A stretch of DNA of 64,000 nt from Rhodospirillales bacterium (GCA_019634165.1 JAHQVT010000008.1:310001-374000), one strand, 5' to 3'. Positions 45,933-55,620 are shown, counted from the first letter of the stretch. Made by a program: numbers and translations. The notes: a model not told the origin generated them from the letters alone.

Positions 45933-47027
45933 ATGAAACGTCGTCAATTTTTAAGCGGCGCAGGTGTTGCCGCTGGCGCATTTGCTGCTACGGCCGCTGC
46001 ACCATCCATCGTCAAAGCAGATGAAACCATCAATTGGCGCATGGTCATGCCATGGCCAAAAGGCACCCCCGGCCTTGGGGCCAATGGGGAACTGTTTGCC
46101 AAGCGTGTAAACAAAATGTCAGGTGGCCGCCTTAACATCACCGTTTATGGTGCGGGCGAACTTGTTCCGGCCCTTGAATGCATGGATGCGGTCGAACAGG
46201 GTGTGGCCGATCTGGCCCATGCCACCCCGTATTACTGGTTTGGCAAAGACCCGGCTGTATCGTTCTTTACCACCATTCCGTTTGGTCTGATGGCGTGGGA
46301 ATTGTCCGGTTGGCTGCGTTTTGGCGGTGGTCAGCAGCTTTGGGACGAACTGTATTCACAGTTCAACGTCAAACCGTTCTTGGCAGGCAATACCGGCCTT
46401 CAAGCCGGTGGTTGGTTTAACAAGGAAATCAATTCCGTTGATGACCTTCAGGGGCTGAAAGTTCGTTATGCGGGGATCGGTGGCGAAGCCATGCGTCGCT
46501 TGGGTGCGACCCCATCACTTCTGCCAGCAGCCGACATTCTGCCAAGCTTGCAGTCCGGTGCAATTGATGCGGCCGAATGGGTTGGCCCGTGGAACGATTA
46601 TGCGTTCGGTTTGGCCAGTGTCGCCAAATATTACTACACCCCGGCATTTGCTGAACCAGGTTCGGGCATTGAAGTCTTTATCAACAAAGACAAACTGGCT
46701 GAACTGCCAGAAGACCTACGCGAAATTGTTGCGGTTGCCGCACAGGCCAATGTCGAACAGACCCTTGCGGACTTCACGTTTAACAATGTTCAGTCCTATC
46801 AGGCGATCCTTGATAAAGGGACCGAAATCCGCCACTTCAATGATGACCTGATCACGGCCTTTGCCGGTGCCGCCAAAGACGCAATTGAAGAGATCGCAGG
46901 CAAAAGCGATCTGAACGGTCGCATCTATGCATCCTTGATGGATTTCGCCAAAAAGGCAGCGCCATATGGCAAGGAATTTGAAGCAACTGCCCTTAACCAG
47001 CGTGCAAACGTCTTTGCCAATCGCTAA
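45933..47027 (+). CDS. Tat-exported TRAP binding protein, TakP-like, copy 2
   Basis: This 364-residue paralogue of the preceding protein also has a Tat signal (MKRRQFLSGAGV, cut after VKA near residue 29). Long stretches are the same (INWRMVMPWPKGTPGLG, GAIDAAEWVGPWND), but differences are scattered over the whole length, so the duplication is not recent. Residues that line the pocket in the family (the WVGPWND segment and the Tyr-rich loop) are shared, suggesting related ligands. It too lacks nearby membrane subunits and is followed by its own terminator. Two orphan binding proteins may share one distant DctQM complex. Confidence 0.9.
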   Translation: MKRRQFLSGAGVAAGAFAATAAAPSIVKADETINWRMVMPWPKGTPGLGANGELFAKRVNKMSGGRLNITVYGAGELVPALECMDAVEQGVADLAHATPYYWFGKDPAVSFFTTIPFGLMAWELSGWLRFGGGQQLWDELYSQFNVKPFLAGNTGLQAGGWFNKEINSVDDLQGLKVRYAGIGGEAMRRLGATPSLLPAADILPSLQSGAIDAAEWVGPWNDYAFGLASVAKYYYTPAFAEPGSGIEVFINKDKLAELPEDLREIVAVAAQANVEQTLADFTFNNVQSYQAILDKGTEIRHFNDDLITAFAGAAKDAIEEIAGKSDLNGRIYASLMDFAKKAAPYGKEFEATALNQRANVFANR

Positions 47028-47060
47028 TCCCAAACAGGATAGCCGATTGCGCTAGTGATA

Positions 47061-47090
47061 AAGGCCGGCCCCAGTTGGGGCCGGCCTTTT
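47061..47090. terminator. Bidirectional terminator
   Basis: A 12-bp stem AAGGCCGGCCCC / GGGGCCGGCCTT with a four-base loop and T-run lies between the second orphan binding protein and the convergent small gene. Confidence 0.92.
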
Positions 47091-47120
47091 GTTTTGGGTG
47101 TTGTTGGTAATCGGGCTTGC

Positions 47121-47513
47121 TTAATGCAGGGTCTGTGTGTTCGGGCCTGCGGGCAGATCAAAGATGAATTTGTCCTGATCTTTAAGATCTTCGTTGGCTG
47201 CGCGTTTGACCAGTTCCGCTGCCAGAACCAATGACGTTTCAATTGCCCATTTAAGCTGCTCGACCGCCCCTTCGTTTCCGGCATTCAATGCCTCAGGCAG
47301 GATGCGTTCCTGCAGGAATTTGGCGACACCGGCAAAGGCACGTGCGGCACTTTCGCAATTGTCGCGTTCGACCATGAACCGACCGGTCTGTTCGATGGCG
47401 TCGGAAATTCCGGCCAGATGGCCCATCATGATGCGGATTTCGCGGTCATCCGTTTCGGTTTTCTTGGCGACAAACCGTAAAATACCAGCATAAAAGCCGT
47501 AATCAGAAGGCAT
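47121..47513 (-). CDS. Helical protein of unknown function
   Basis: No family is recognised. The 130-residue product is soluble and mostly helical, with no signal peptide. Notable is the segment VERDNCESAARAFAGVAKFLQERILPEALN, amphipathic and with a single cysteine. The ATG at 47513 has no strong ribosome site. It is divergent from crbS, with about 140 bases between them. Codon use resembles the rest of the chromosome, so it is probably a real native gene, but no role can be inferred. Confidence 0.7.
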   Translation of the reverse strand: MPSDYGFYAGILRFVAKKTETDDREIRIMMGHLAGISDAIEQTGRFMVERDNCESAARAFAGVAKFLQERILPEALNAGNEGAVEQLKWAIETSLVLAAELVKRAANEDLKDQDKFIFDLPAGPNTQTLH

Positions 47514-47651
47514 ATGAACTACTCGTCCTTAGATCTTTGGTCGTAATGAGATTTGTGTCGTTTTAGACAATATGTTGGTCGTGGTATAGTCCCTGCGATA
47601 ATTATTCATCAACCGCCAGATTTGGCGTTCAGAATACAGGGCTACGCGCGG

Positions 47652-50600
47652 ATGCTTCAGGGCGGAATGATCTTTATTGTTGCCATGGCCTATATCGGTC
47701 TGTTGTTCGCCATTGCCCATTATGGCGACAAATATTCCGAAAAATGGCGTGGATCAAAGCTTAAACCGACGATTTATGCCCTGTCGATGGCGGTCTATTG
47801 CACCAGTTGGACGTTCTTTGGGTCGGTCGGAACGGCCGCCACGCGCGGCTGGGCGTTCTTGCCGATTTATATTGGCCCGATTGTGGTGATGATTGTTGGT
47901 TTTGGCATCATGACCAAAATCGCCCGCGTCTGCCATCAGCAAAACATCACCTCGATTGCCGACTTTTTGGGTTCGCGCTATGGCAAAAGTCAAAGTCTGG
48001 CTGCCCTTGTTGCCATGATCGCGGTTGTCGGTGTGCTTGCCTATATCTCGCTTCAGCTTAAAGCCGTGTCACTGTCATTTGATGTTTTGATTGGCGAATT
48101 GGGCGAACAGGTTGTCCGTCATTCCGCAGACCATTTTTCCAAAGATACAGCCTTTTACGTCACCATCTTAATGGCGGTTTTCGCCATTCTGTTTGGGGTG
48201 CGATATATCCATGCCTCTGAACATCATGATGGTCTGATCCTTGCGGTGGCGTTTGAAAGTCTGGTCAAGCTGGCCGCCCTGTTGATGGTCGGCTTCTTTG
48301 TCGTCTATGGCATGTTTGATGGCTTTGCCGACATGAATAAACGCGCGCTGGCCGACCCGATGGTGCAGCAATTATTCATCCCGGATACTTGGCTGAAATC
48401 GCATTTCTTTATCGCAACATTGCTTGCTGGTTTTGCGATGTTTTGTCTGCCGCGCCAATTTCATGTCACCTTTGTTGAAAATGACGATAGCCGAAATCTG
48501 GTCAGTGCGCGGTGGCTATTTCCGGCCTATCTGATTGCGATTAACATCTTTGTTGTGCCGATTGCCATTGCCGGGCTGTTCATGTTTGGCGGCGACCCAA
48601 CGGTTAATCCCGATACATTCGTTCTGACCTTGCCGCTTTTGGCCGGGCAGGACTGGCTTGCGGTGGTGGCGTTTGTCGGGGGGTTGTCAGCCAGTACCGG
48701 GATGGTGATCGTATCGTGCGTTGCTGTGTCGACCATGGTTTGTAACGATCTGGTCATGCCGCTTTTGCTGCGATCAGAAAAACTGCAACACCGCATGTCC
48801 GGCGATGTTAGTCAGGTTTTGCTTAAGGTCCGCCGTGCCGCCGTCATCGTGTTGCTGTTTCTGGCCTATGGATTTTATCGGTTCTTATCGGAAAAATATG
48901 CGCTGGCCGATATTGGCATGCTGTCCTTTGCAGCAATGGCGCAATTTGGCCCAGCGGTTCTTGCCGCGATCTACCTTAAAAACATCAACCGTACCGGGGT
49001 GCGTCTTGGCCTGACGTCGGGCTTTATTTTGTGGGCCTATACGCTTTTGCTGCCTGCCTTTGTGCAGGGCGAATTGCTTCCGGCATCCATCCTTACCGAC
49101 GGGCCGTTTGGTATTGCCATACTTAACCCACAGGCGCTGCTTGGCGTTGGGATTGAAGACACACTGACCCACGGGGTGATTTGGTCGCTTGGTGTCAATT
49201 TTGTTTTGATGTTTGTCGGGTCGGCCGTTGGTGTGCAGGGTGTTACCCAGCGCCGCCAGGCACAGCTTTTTGTTGATGTCTGGCGCAAAAACACCAAGGT
49301 CAGAAGCGACATGTGGCCGGGGCGTGTGACCCTTGGCGATCTTGAAGATTTGGCCGCCCGTTTCCTTGGTAAACATTGGGCGCAGCGCGCCTTTCGCAAT
49401 TATTTGCAAGCCCGCGACAATACGACCAAACGATCCGATCTTGCCGACGTGGATGCGGCGAACTTTACCGAACACTTGTTGTCCGGGGCGGTCGGGGCGG
49501 CGTCATCGCGTGTGGTTATGGCATTGCTTTTACCCGATAAGGCCGTGTCACGCCGCGATGCGATGGAGCTTCTGGACGAAGCATCCGAAGCCATCAAATT
49601 CAACCGCGATCTTTTGCTTAATACGCTTGAAAACATCTCGCAAGGGGTCGGGGTGTTTGACCAGAACCTGCGCCTTGCGACGTGGAACCATCGGTTTATT
49701 GATCTGCTTGGCGTTGCCACAAGCGACATTCAGGTAACATTGCCGCTGTCTGATTTGGTACAAATATGCCGGATCAATGGCACGCGCGCGGTCAATATTG
49801 ATATCTTGCTGGGCCGCAATACCGCACCACAAATGCGCCGCTTGCCCCATACGTATGAGCGTAAAAGATCAGATGGCATGGTGCTTGAAATTCGGACAAA
49901 CCCAATGCCCGATGGCGGGTTTGTTGCGACCATCGCCGACATTACCGCACGCGTGCGCACCGAAGAAGCCCTTCGCGAAAGCGAACGCAACATTCGGATT
50001 TACACCGATAATATTCCGGTGATGATCGCCTATGCCGATAAAAACCAACGCCTTCGTTTTACCAACCGTCCCTATGAAAAGATGTTTGGTCTCAGGCGTG
50101 TTGAGGCCCACGGCATGGCGGTGCGCGAAGCCGTCGGTGAAGAACGCTTTGTCCATCTCGCCCCGATGATTGATCTGGTGCTTCAGGGCTATCGCCAAAG
50201 TTTTGAAATCGAATTCCCGGCGATTGAACGCAACCGCAATGATGAACGCGGTATTCTTGGTGTCCGCGAAGGCCGCTACGCCGAAGGCACCTATATCCCG
50301 CACTTTGATGAAACCGGCGAAGTGCTGGGTTATTTCTGCATCTATCACGACATTACCGAACGTAAAACTGCCGAACAGGCGCTTAAAGAAGCCAATGAAG
50401 GCCTTGAAGCCCGGGTAACAGAACGAACCCACGCGCTTGAAGTTCTGAACTCTGAACTTTCCGTGGCCAAGGAAGAAGCCGAAACCGCCAATGATACCAA
50501 AACCCGCTTCTTTGCTGCGGCCAGCCACGATTTGCTGCAACCCTTAAACGCTGCCCGTCTGTTTACCGTTGCCCTTGGTGGCAAACACGGCTTGGCCGAA

Positions 50601-51620
50601 GATGTGCTTGATCTGGTTGGCAAAGTTGATTTGTCGCTGAAAGGTGTCGAAGAACTGCTGAACGAGCTTTTAGACATCTGCAAACTTGATGCCGGGGCGA
50701 TGCAACCCACCATTCGCGATTTTGCAATCAATGATGTGCTGGGTGCGCTTGAAACCGAATTTGGCCCGATTGCCGAAAATGCCAATCTGACCTTCAAGGT
50801 CCATAAGCGCGATCTTTGGGTGCATAGTGACTCCCGCTTGCTGCGCCGTATCCTGCAAAACTTTATCTCCAACGCCATGCGCTATACCCGAACGGGCGGG
50901 GCGGTGGTTGGGTGCCGGGTGCGCGGTGATAAACTTAATATCGAAGTCTGGGATAGCGGGCCGGGCATTCCCGAAGACAAGCTGAAAATCATCTTCCGCG
51001 AATTCCATCGCCTTGAAGGCCCGGAAACCACTGATATTAAAGGGCTTGGCCTTGGCCTTGCCATTGTCGATCGCCTTGGGAAATCGCTGGGTCACCCGGT
51101 AACGGTTCGATCACGCCCCGGTCGCGGCACAGTCTTTTCCGTTGAAGTCCCGCTCGGCATTGCCGATGTGCAAAGCACCCCTAAACCCAAACGCCGCATG
51201 GCGGGTGAGCTGGGCGGATTACGGGTGCTGTGCATTGATAACGAACCAACCATCCTTGATGGCATGCGGGCAATGTTGGAAAACTGGGATTGCGTGGTGG
51301 CAACCGCCCAATCAGGCAAACTTGCCGAAGACCTTCTGACCAAATCCGATAATGACAAACCGCCATTTGCGCCCGACATTATCCTTGCGGATTACCACCT
51401 CGATTCCGGCCAAACCGGGCTTGAAGTCCTGATCAACCTCCGCGATGTTCACGCCGTTAACGTGCCGGGCGTTATCATCACCGCCGACCGCTCATCTGAT
51501 ACCGCCGACCTGATCCGCGAACAGGGGTTCTCGTTGCTGAACAAACCGTTGAGGCCCGCGAAGCTGCGGGCACTCATGACGCGGGCGCTTAATCGTCTTG
51601 GCTCAGATGCGGCGGAGTGA
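47652..51620 (+). CDS. crbS: CrbS-type hybrid sensor kinase with SLC5 transporter domain
   Basis: This large membrane hybrid histidine kinase belongs to the CrbS/MxtR class, which controls acetate and related carbon use through CrbR. From the chosen ATG the protein has 1322 residues. The domains are a sodium/solute-symporter-like part with about 13 helices (1-520), a linker of the STAC type, two PAS domains (about 660-770 and 780-905) and a coiled coil. The HisKA domain has the phosphorylatable histidine in AAASHDLLQPLNAARL near 958, and the ATPase part contains DSGPGIPEDK and GLGLGLAIVDRLG. The receiver domain has its Asp in ILADYHLD near 1247 and the Lys in LLNKPLRP. The start is uncertain by up to 33 codons. 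Its 3' end overlaps the convergent NACHT gene by 32 bases. Confidence 0.9.
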   Translation: MLQGGMIFIVAMAYIGLLFAIAHYGDKYSEKWRGSKLKPTIYALSMAVYCTSWTFFGSVGTAATRGWAFLPIYIGPIVVMIVGFGIMTKIARVCHQQNITSIADFLGSRYGKSQSLAALVAMIAVVGVLAYISLQLKAVSLSFDVLIGELGEQVVRHSADHFSKDTAFYVTILMAVFAILFGVRYIHASEHHDGLILAVAFESLVKLAALLMVGFFVVYGMFDGFADMNKRALADPMVQQLFIPDTWLKSHFFIATLLAGFAMFCLPRQFHVTFVENDDSRNLVSARWLFPAYLIAINIFVVPIAIAGLFMFGGDPTVNPDTFVLTLPLLAGQDWLAVVAFVGGLSASTGMVIVSCVAVSTMVCNDLVMPLLLRSEKLQHRMSGDVSQVLLKVRRAAVIVLLFLAYGFYRFLSEKYALADIGMLSFAAMAQFGPAVLAAIYLKNINRTGVRLGLTSGFILWAYTLLLPAFVQGELLPASILTDGPFGIAILNPQALLGVGIEDTLTHGVIWSLGVNFVLMFVGSAVGVQGVTQRRQAQLFVDVWRKNTKVRSDMWPGRVTLGDLEDLAARFLGKHWAQRAFRNYLQARDNTTKRSDLADVDAANFTEHLLSGAVGAASSRVVMALLLPDKAVSRRDAMELLDEASEAIKFNRDLLLNTLENISQGVGVFDQNLRLATWNHRFIDLLGVATSDIQVTLPLSDLVQICRINGTRAVNIDILLGRNTAPQMRRLPHTYERKRSDGMVLEIRTNPMPDGGFVATIADITARVRTEEALRESERNIRIYTDNIPVMIAYADKNQRLRFTNRPYEKMFGLRRVEAHGMAVREAVGEERFVHLAPMIDLVLQGYRQSFEIEFPAIERNRNDERGILGVREGRYAEGTYIPHFDETGEVLGYFCIYHDITERKTAEQALKEANEGLEARVTERTHALEVLNSELSVAKEEAETANDTKTRFFAAASHDLLQPLNAARLFTVALGGKHGLAEDVLDLVGKVDLSLKGVEELLNELLDICKLDAGAMQPTIRDFAINDVLGALETEFGPIAENANLTFKVHKRDLWVHSDSRLLRRILQNFISNAMRYTRTGGAVVGCRVRGDKLNIEVWDSGPGIPEDKLKIIFREFHRLEGPETTDIKGLGLGLAIVDRLGKSLGHPVTVRSRPGRGTVFSVEVPLGIADVQSTPKPKRRMAGELGGLRVLCIDNEPTILDGMRAMLENWDCVVATAQSGKLAEDLLTKSDNDKPPFAPDIILADYHLDSGQTGLEVLINLRDVHAVNVPGVIITADRSSDTADLIREQGFSLLNKPLRPAKLRALMTRALNRLGSDAAE

Positions 51621-53709
51621 AAAATGGTTCTAATTCTATCGAGTTAGACATTCGATTTTTTGAGGCTCTTCTTCTTCCTGAATTCCCACACAATACACAA
51701 TTGGAGTCTTTAGTTGGACGAGTATGCCCCTTGTTCTCTATTTCACAGAATGGCGTTCCTGAAATATTGGTATATGTCCGCCGCTCTACTTCAGTTGTAA
51801 TTTTAGTAAATTTAGATGCATCAACATTGTTTTTTATGTGTTGGTATGAAAACATTACCACAGGTAAGATATTGGATTTTGGTGTTGTAGGGTCCCAAGT
51901 GCCTGCGAATTTTTCATATATTCCTATGAAATACTTATCTATATCAAATGTAACAGTTTCATTTGTTAAGTAGTTTAACTCAATATTATTATTAATATCG
52001 AAGAAAATTTTTATGGATTCCTGGCATTCCCTCAAAGATGCAAAACGATTTATTTGTTCGTCAACTTTCGCTGAGTAACGACGATAATAAAATGCATACA
52101 TCAGTACTATAGCTTCGCCCAAAGAATCAGTCGGACGGAATGCAGGCTTCTCAATGTTTAATCGATCTAGAAAACTCGCAAGAGTATAGCTCGTATTTGC
52201 TCCAAACAGATCAAAAGCGAGTTGAGAACCTGTTTCAACATTGTAAAAGAAATCTTCAGGATTCTGAAATTTATCGACTAAATGGCGTCTAAACATCTCA
52301 AGGAGAAAGATGTCCGGTTGCATTGATAATGCACAAGATACAGCAATCGGAGATGGGTACTCTGCCAAATATGTATGTAATAAATCTGGGGATGGTGTTC
52401 TAGATATAAAATTTGCACACAAATATTCTTGAATAGACAAGTGTGCGAATTCAAACATATCAAATCCCGCAGCAACAATAATTCCAGTATGCGTTTCTAT
52501 TTCACGCAATATTTGTATATGCTGATTCTTTTTCAGGCCATAAGAATACCCATATTCGTCTACGATTTTTAAGAAGTCATTCTCAGAAAAGCTTTTTCCT
52601 TTTTTTTCATAGGTTAGTCGGTACGAAAATTCTGATAAAAAATCTATTTTAGAGTCAGGGTCAAAATTCGCATAATTAGACCCTCTCTCAATCCCTCTTT
52701 CTTCATCCCACTCTTTAAGGAGCCTGTAAACAACCTTCCTATATATTAGGGATGGTTTGCTCGGGAGAGATCCTTCGTTTTGATACAAGAAAATAAGAAA
52801 GCTGAGTAGTAGCGGCCTATCAATAACATCAATATACGGCATGCCACTTAAGCACTCTAGGAATGGCTTTGGGTCTTTAAACCATATCTTTGAAATTTGA
52901 GCGATTTCGCTTGAAGAAAGTGGAAGTATCTCATGAGGTATGAAACCATCTATTTGGCGATTATAGTCACCAGATCGGCACGATATTATAATCTTTGAAA
53001 TGGTAGCGTGTTGATTGATTAAATGTATCTCACGCTCTATTTTCTTTCGTTGAGACGGATGTACTTCATCCAAGCCATCAACAATCAACAGTGCCCGAAT
53101 ACGGTCAAGTATTTCAGAGATAACTATCTCAGGTTGGATATCATTTAATTCGCTGATAGTTCCGTCTTCTGCTTTCGCGATTTGAGAGTGTGGAATACGG
53201 AATATTTTTGCGATAGTTTCAAAAAGGCTTGTTCTTCCGTCCAACTCTCGAAGTAGAACCAGTATTGGGGTTTGGAAATTGAGCTCGGACTCATCTGCAG
53301 GATTAGTGAGGAGATGAGAGCAAAGCCTTTTCAAAGTTGTTGTTTTACCAGCTCCAGGGTCTCCGAGCAAAACTACAGGGTCACTGTTTTTTAAAAAATC
53401 TAGTTCATGTAACTCGTTACAAGATGAGCTTCTTTGGTTTCCCCTGTAGCGTCTAGGTACATCAATTAGCCGTAAGGAAATTGTTTTCCCACTCAGGTTT
53501 TTGGGATTGCGGTTGCCAAGGAAACTGTAAGTTCTAGACCAGTTGGAAATTTTCTTAATATGGGAGTTAAGTGATTTCTCTACGTCGATTAGAGCGTCTT
53601 CTTGAGGAGATCCCCGAAAGAGGCTTGGTATCTGATCCAAAATGCTAACTGCAACGTGTTTTGCTAACTGTGCAGAAAGTTGGTCTGAAAATTCTCCAAA
53701 AGACGCCAT
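51589..53709 (-). CDS. Stand-alone NACHT NTPase, candidate antiphage protein
   Basis: This STAND-class ATPase of 706 residues carries a full NACHT core. Walker A GDPGAGKTT is at 116-124, Walker B LLIVDGLDEV at 207-216 with the DGLDE acidic pair, sensor 1 IIISCRSGDY near 240-249, and the winged-helix signature FAHLSIQEYL at 421-430. The first 110 residues are helical and unassigned. The C-terminal 275 residues hold helical repeats and a late Cys/His cluster (C655, H662, C671, C674) that could bind zinc. Bacterial NACHT proteins of this build are known antiphage sensors. GC content is far below the neighbours and the gene interrupts the crbS-crbR region, so it was probably acquired. GGTGGGA precedes the ATG. 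Confidence 0.85.
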   Translation of the reverse strand: MASFGEFSDQLSAQLAKHVAVSILDQIPSLFRGSPQEDALIDVEKSLNSHIKKISNWSRTYSFLGNRNPKNLSGKTISLRLIDVPRRYRGNQRSSSCNELHELDFLKNSDPVVLLGDPGAGKTTTLKRLCSHLLTNPADESELNFQTPILVLLRELDGRTSLFETIAKIFRIPHSQIAKAEDGTISELNDIQPEIVISEILDRIRALLIVDGLDEVHPSQRKKIEREIHLINQHATISKIIISCRSGDYNRQIDGFIPHEILPLSSSEIAQISKIWFKDPKPFLECLSGMPYIDVIDRPLLLSFLIFLYQNEGSLPSKPSLIYRKVVYRLLKEWDEERGIERGSNYANFDPDSKIDFLSEFSYRLTYEKKGKSFSENDFLKIVDEYGYSYGLKKNQHIQILREIETHTGIIVAAGFDMFEFAHLSIQEYLCANFISRTPSPDLLHTYLAEYPSPIAVSCALSMQPDIFLLEMFRRHLVDKFQNPEDFFYNVETGSQLAFDLFGANTSYTLASFLDRLNIEKPAFRPTDSLGEAIVLMYAFYYRRYSAKVDEQINRFASLRECQESIKIFFDINNNIELNYLTNETVTFDIDKYFIGIYEKFAGTWDPTTPKSNILPVVMFSYQHIKNNVDASKFTKITTEVERRTYTNISGTPFCEIENKGHTRPTKDSNCVLCGNSGRRRASKNRMSNSIELEPFFTPPHLSQDD

Positions 53710-53831
53710 ATTCCCACCAAATCTGTGTTTTTAGTCAGATAGTGTAACAATTACTTGCCTCCATTTTAAAGAGAAATTGACGTTGCGTGTGGGGCGACAG
53801 GAAAAAGAGACAGATTTGCTTTCTGCCTAGC

Positions 53832-54446
53832 TCACCGCCCATCCGTCATAAGTTTCGCACCCATGGCGATGAATGCTGCGGCAAATCCTTTGCCCAACCA
53901 TCGCATCACGTTGGGGCGCTCGATGATGTGGTGCCGAAGGGCGGCGGCAAAGCAGCCATAAACGACAAATACCCCAAATGTCATCGCCATAAAGATCAGG
54001 CCAAGGATGGCCATTTCCCCAGTTGTATCGGGCGTGTTAGCGCTAACAAATTGTGGCAAGAAGGCGAGGAAGAAGACCGATAGTTTGGGATTAAGCAGGT
54101 TCAGCAAGATACCGTCGCGGACGATTTTAAGGATGCCGGTTGGGCTGCTATTGGCCGTGACTTTCATCGCCCCCGTGCCATGCCACATCCCCCATGCCAT
54201 ATAGGCCAACCACGTAACCCCAAGATAGCGCACGGCCTCAAACGCAACCGTACTGGCATGGATCAGGGTGCTAAGGCCAAGGATGCTGATCGCCATATGC
54301 GGGATGATGCCAAAGGTGCAGCCAAGGGCGGCCCAAATGCTGGCGTTGCGCCCGCAACCCAAACCAAGGGCGAGGGTATAAATTACCCCCGTTCCGGGCA
54401 GGACGACGACGATAAGAGATGTCAGAAGATACTCAAAACTGATCAT
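53832..54446 (-). CDS. LysE/RhtB-family amino-acid exporter
   Basis: This inner-membrane exporter of 204 residues has about six helices and the family motifs PGTGVIYTLALGLGCGRNAS near residue 17-36 and NLLNPKLSVFFLAFLPQF near 118-135. Members export amino acids such as homoserine, threonine or lysine, or quorum lactones. An AraC regulator gene lies just upstream on the same strand, a common pairing in which the regulator senses the exported metabolite. A dispersed repeat separates them. The specific substrate is unknown. Confidence 0.9.
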   Translation of the reverse strand: MISFEYLLTSLIVVVLPGTGVIYTLALGLGCGRNASIWAALGCTFGIIPHMAISILGLSTLIHASTVAFEAVRYLGVTWLAYMAWGMWHGTGAMKVTANSSPTGILKIVRDGILLNLLNPKLSVFFLAFLPQFVSANTPDTTGEMAILGLIFMAMTFGVFVVYGCFAAALRHHIIERPNVMRWLGKGFAAAFIAMGAKLMTDGR

Positions 54447-54545
54447 GGCGGGTCCGTTCAGTTGCGTGCTGTTGCTCGAAATATAGAGGGCAGGCGCAGC
54501 GTATTCTTGAACGGAATTGCAGGATCTGCGGACTTGACTGAAATC

Positions 54546-54628
54546 GTCATTCCGGGAGGAGCGAAGCGGATGCCCGGAATCTGTAACCTGTCGAAATAAC
54601 AGTGGATTCCCGCCTGCGCGGGAATGAC
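54546..54628. repeat. Dispersed intergenic repeat, copy 2
   Basis: An 83-base unit bounded by GTCATTCC and GGAATGAC contains ATTCCGGG…CCCGGAAT and ATTCCCGC…GCGGGAAT hairpins, matching the architecture of the repeat at 28.7 kb. It lies between the LysE and AraC genes and does not code for protein. Confidence 0.72.
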
Positions 54629-54665
54629 GTTTGGTTTAGCAGACGTTCCATGGGGGGGGCGTGGG

Positions 54666-55496
54666 CTAGTTTGCGCGAACCGCGCGGGCATAGCGGCCCG
54701 GCGTCATGCCAAAGGCGCGGATAAAGTGACGGTTAAGGTGGCTTTGATCGGCAAACCCCGCATCCTGCGCAATATTGGCAAGACGCGCACCGTCCTTGAT
54801 CATGGCGCGGGCAAGATCAATGCGGCGCTGGATCAGATAGGCATGCGGGGTCAGGCTTGTCGCAGCGGTGAAATCGCGCAGTGTTTGAAAACGGCTTAAT
54901 CCCGTGACAGCGGCAAGCTCATCAAGGCCATGCGCACCACTTGGTTGATCATCAAGCAGGGCCTTTGCCCGTGCAATCCTTGTCAGGGCAACTGACGCGC
55001 GTGTGGGTTTGCTGTTGCGGGTGGGCTCGGTTGTGATCAGCGCATGATGGAGCAATTGAAAAAGTAATTCATCACGCAGCAGGCTTGCTGATTGGATATT
55101 GCCATTGGTAATGGCATCAAACAGCGCGTTAAAGCAGGTTTTGACCGTAAGATGATCCATCACCGGGCGGGTGAATTCATACTGATCGGTCTTGCCATCT
55201 GTCATGTCCTGTGTTGCTGCAGAAATGAGATCAGGCGTGAAATACAGCATGTTCCAGCCACGCGGGCCATCGCCAATCGGGTGGCCATCATGCACTTCGC
55301 GCGGGTTAACCGTGATGATGTTGCCAGCCCCGGCTTCGACCATGCCGCGCCCCGATGCCGATTTTTGCGCACCCGAATACATAAAGCCAATGCCAAACGC
55401 CTCATGGCTATGTTTGGCAAAGCTGTGCCGGGTTTCGGCCATGATGGCCTCGACGCCCAAGCAATCATGAGAAATGATTTCGACCCGATCAGACAT
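54666..55496 (-). CDS. AraC-family regulator
   Basis: This transcription factor of 276 residues has an N-terminal cupin-like AraC-binding domain (about residues 15-95, with HSFAKHSHEAFGIGFM and VNPREVHDGHPI) and C-terminal paired helix-turn-helix motifs (about 180-275, including GLSRFQTLRDFTAATSLTPHAYLIQRR and FADQSHLNRHFIRAFGMTPGRYARA). It lies directly upstream of a LysE-type exporter in the same direction and probably activates it when its amino acid or similar ligand accumulates. This AraC/LysE pairing is frequent in proteobacteria. The effector is not known. Confidence 0.9.
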   Translation of the reverse strand: MSDRVEIISHDCLGVEAIMAETRHSFAKHSHEAFGIGFMYSGAQKSASGRGMVEAGAGNIITVNPREVHDGHPIGDGPRGWNMLYFTPDLISAATQDMTDGKTDQYEFTRPVMDHLTVKTCFNALFDAITNGNIQSASLLRDELLFQLLHHALITTEPTRNSKPTRASVALTRIARAKALLDDQPSGAHGLDELAAVTGLSRFQTLRDFTAATSLTPHAYLIQRRIDLARAMIKDGARLANIAQDAGFADQSHLNRHFIRAFGMTPGRYARAVRAN

Positions 55497-55620
55497 CGGA
55501 TCAGATTACAGATTTAACGTTCGTTGGCAACAGACCTGACGATCTGGCGCAAAAGCAAAACGGACATTGTGGGACTGAAAGTCTCTGCCATAGGCAAGGT
55601 TTTCGCCTATATCGAGGCTC

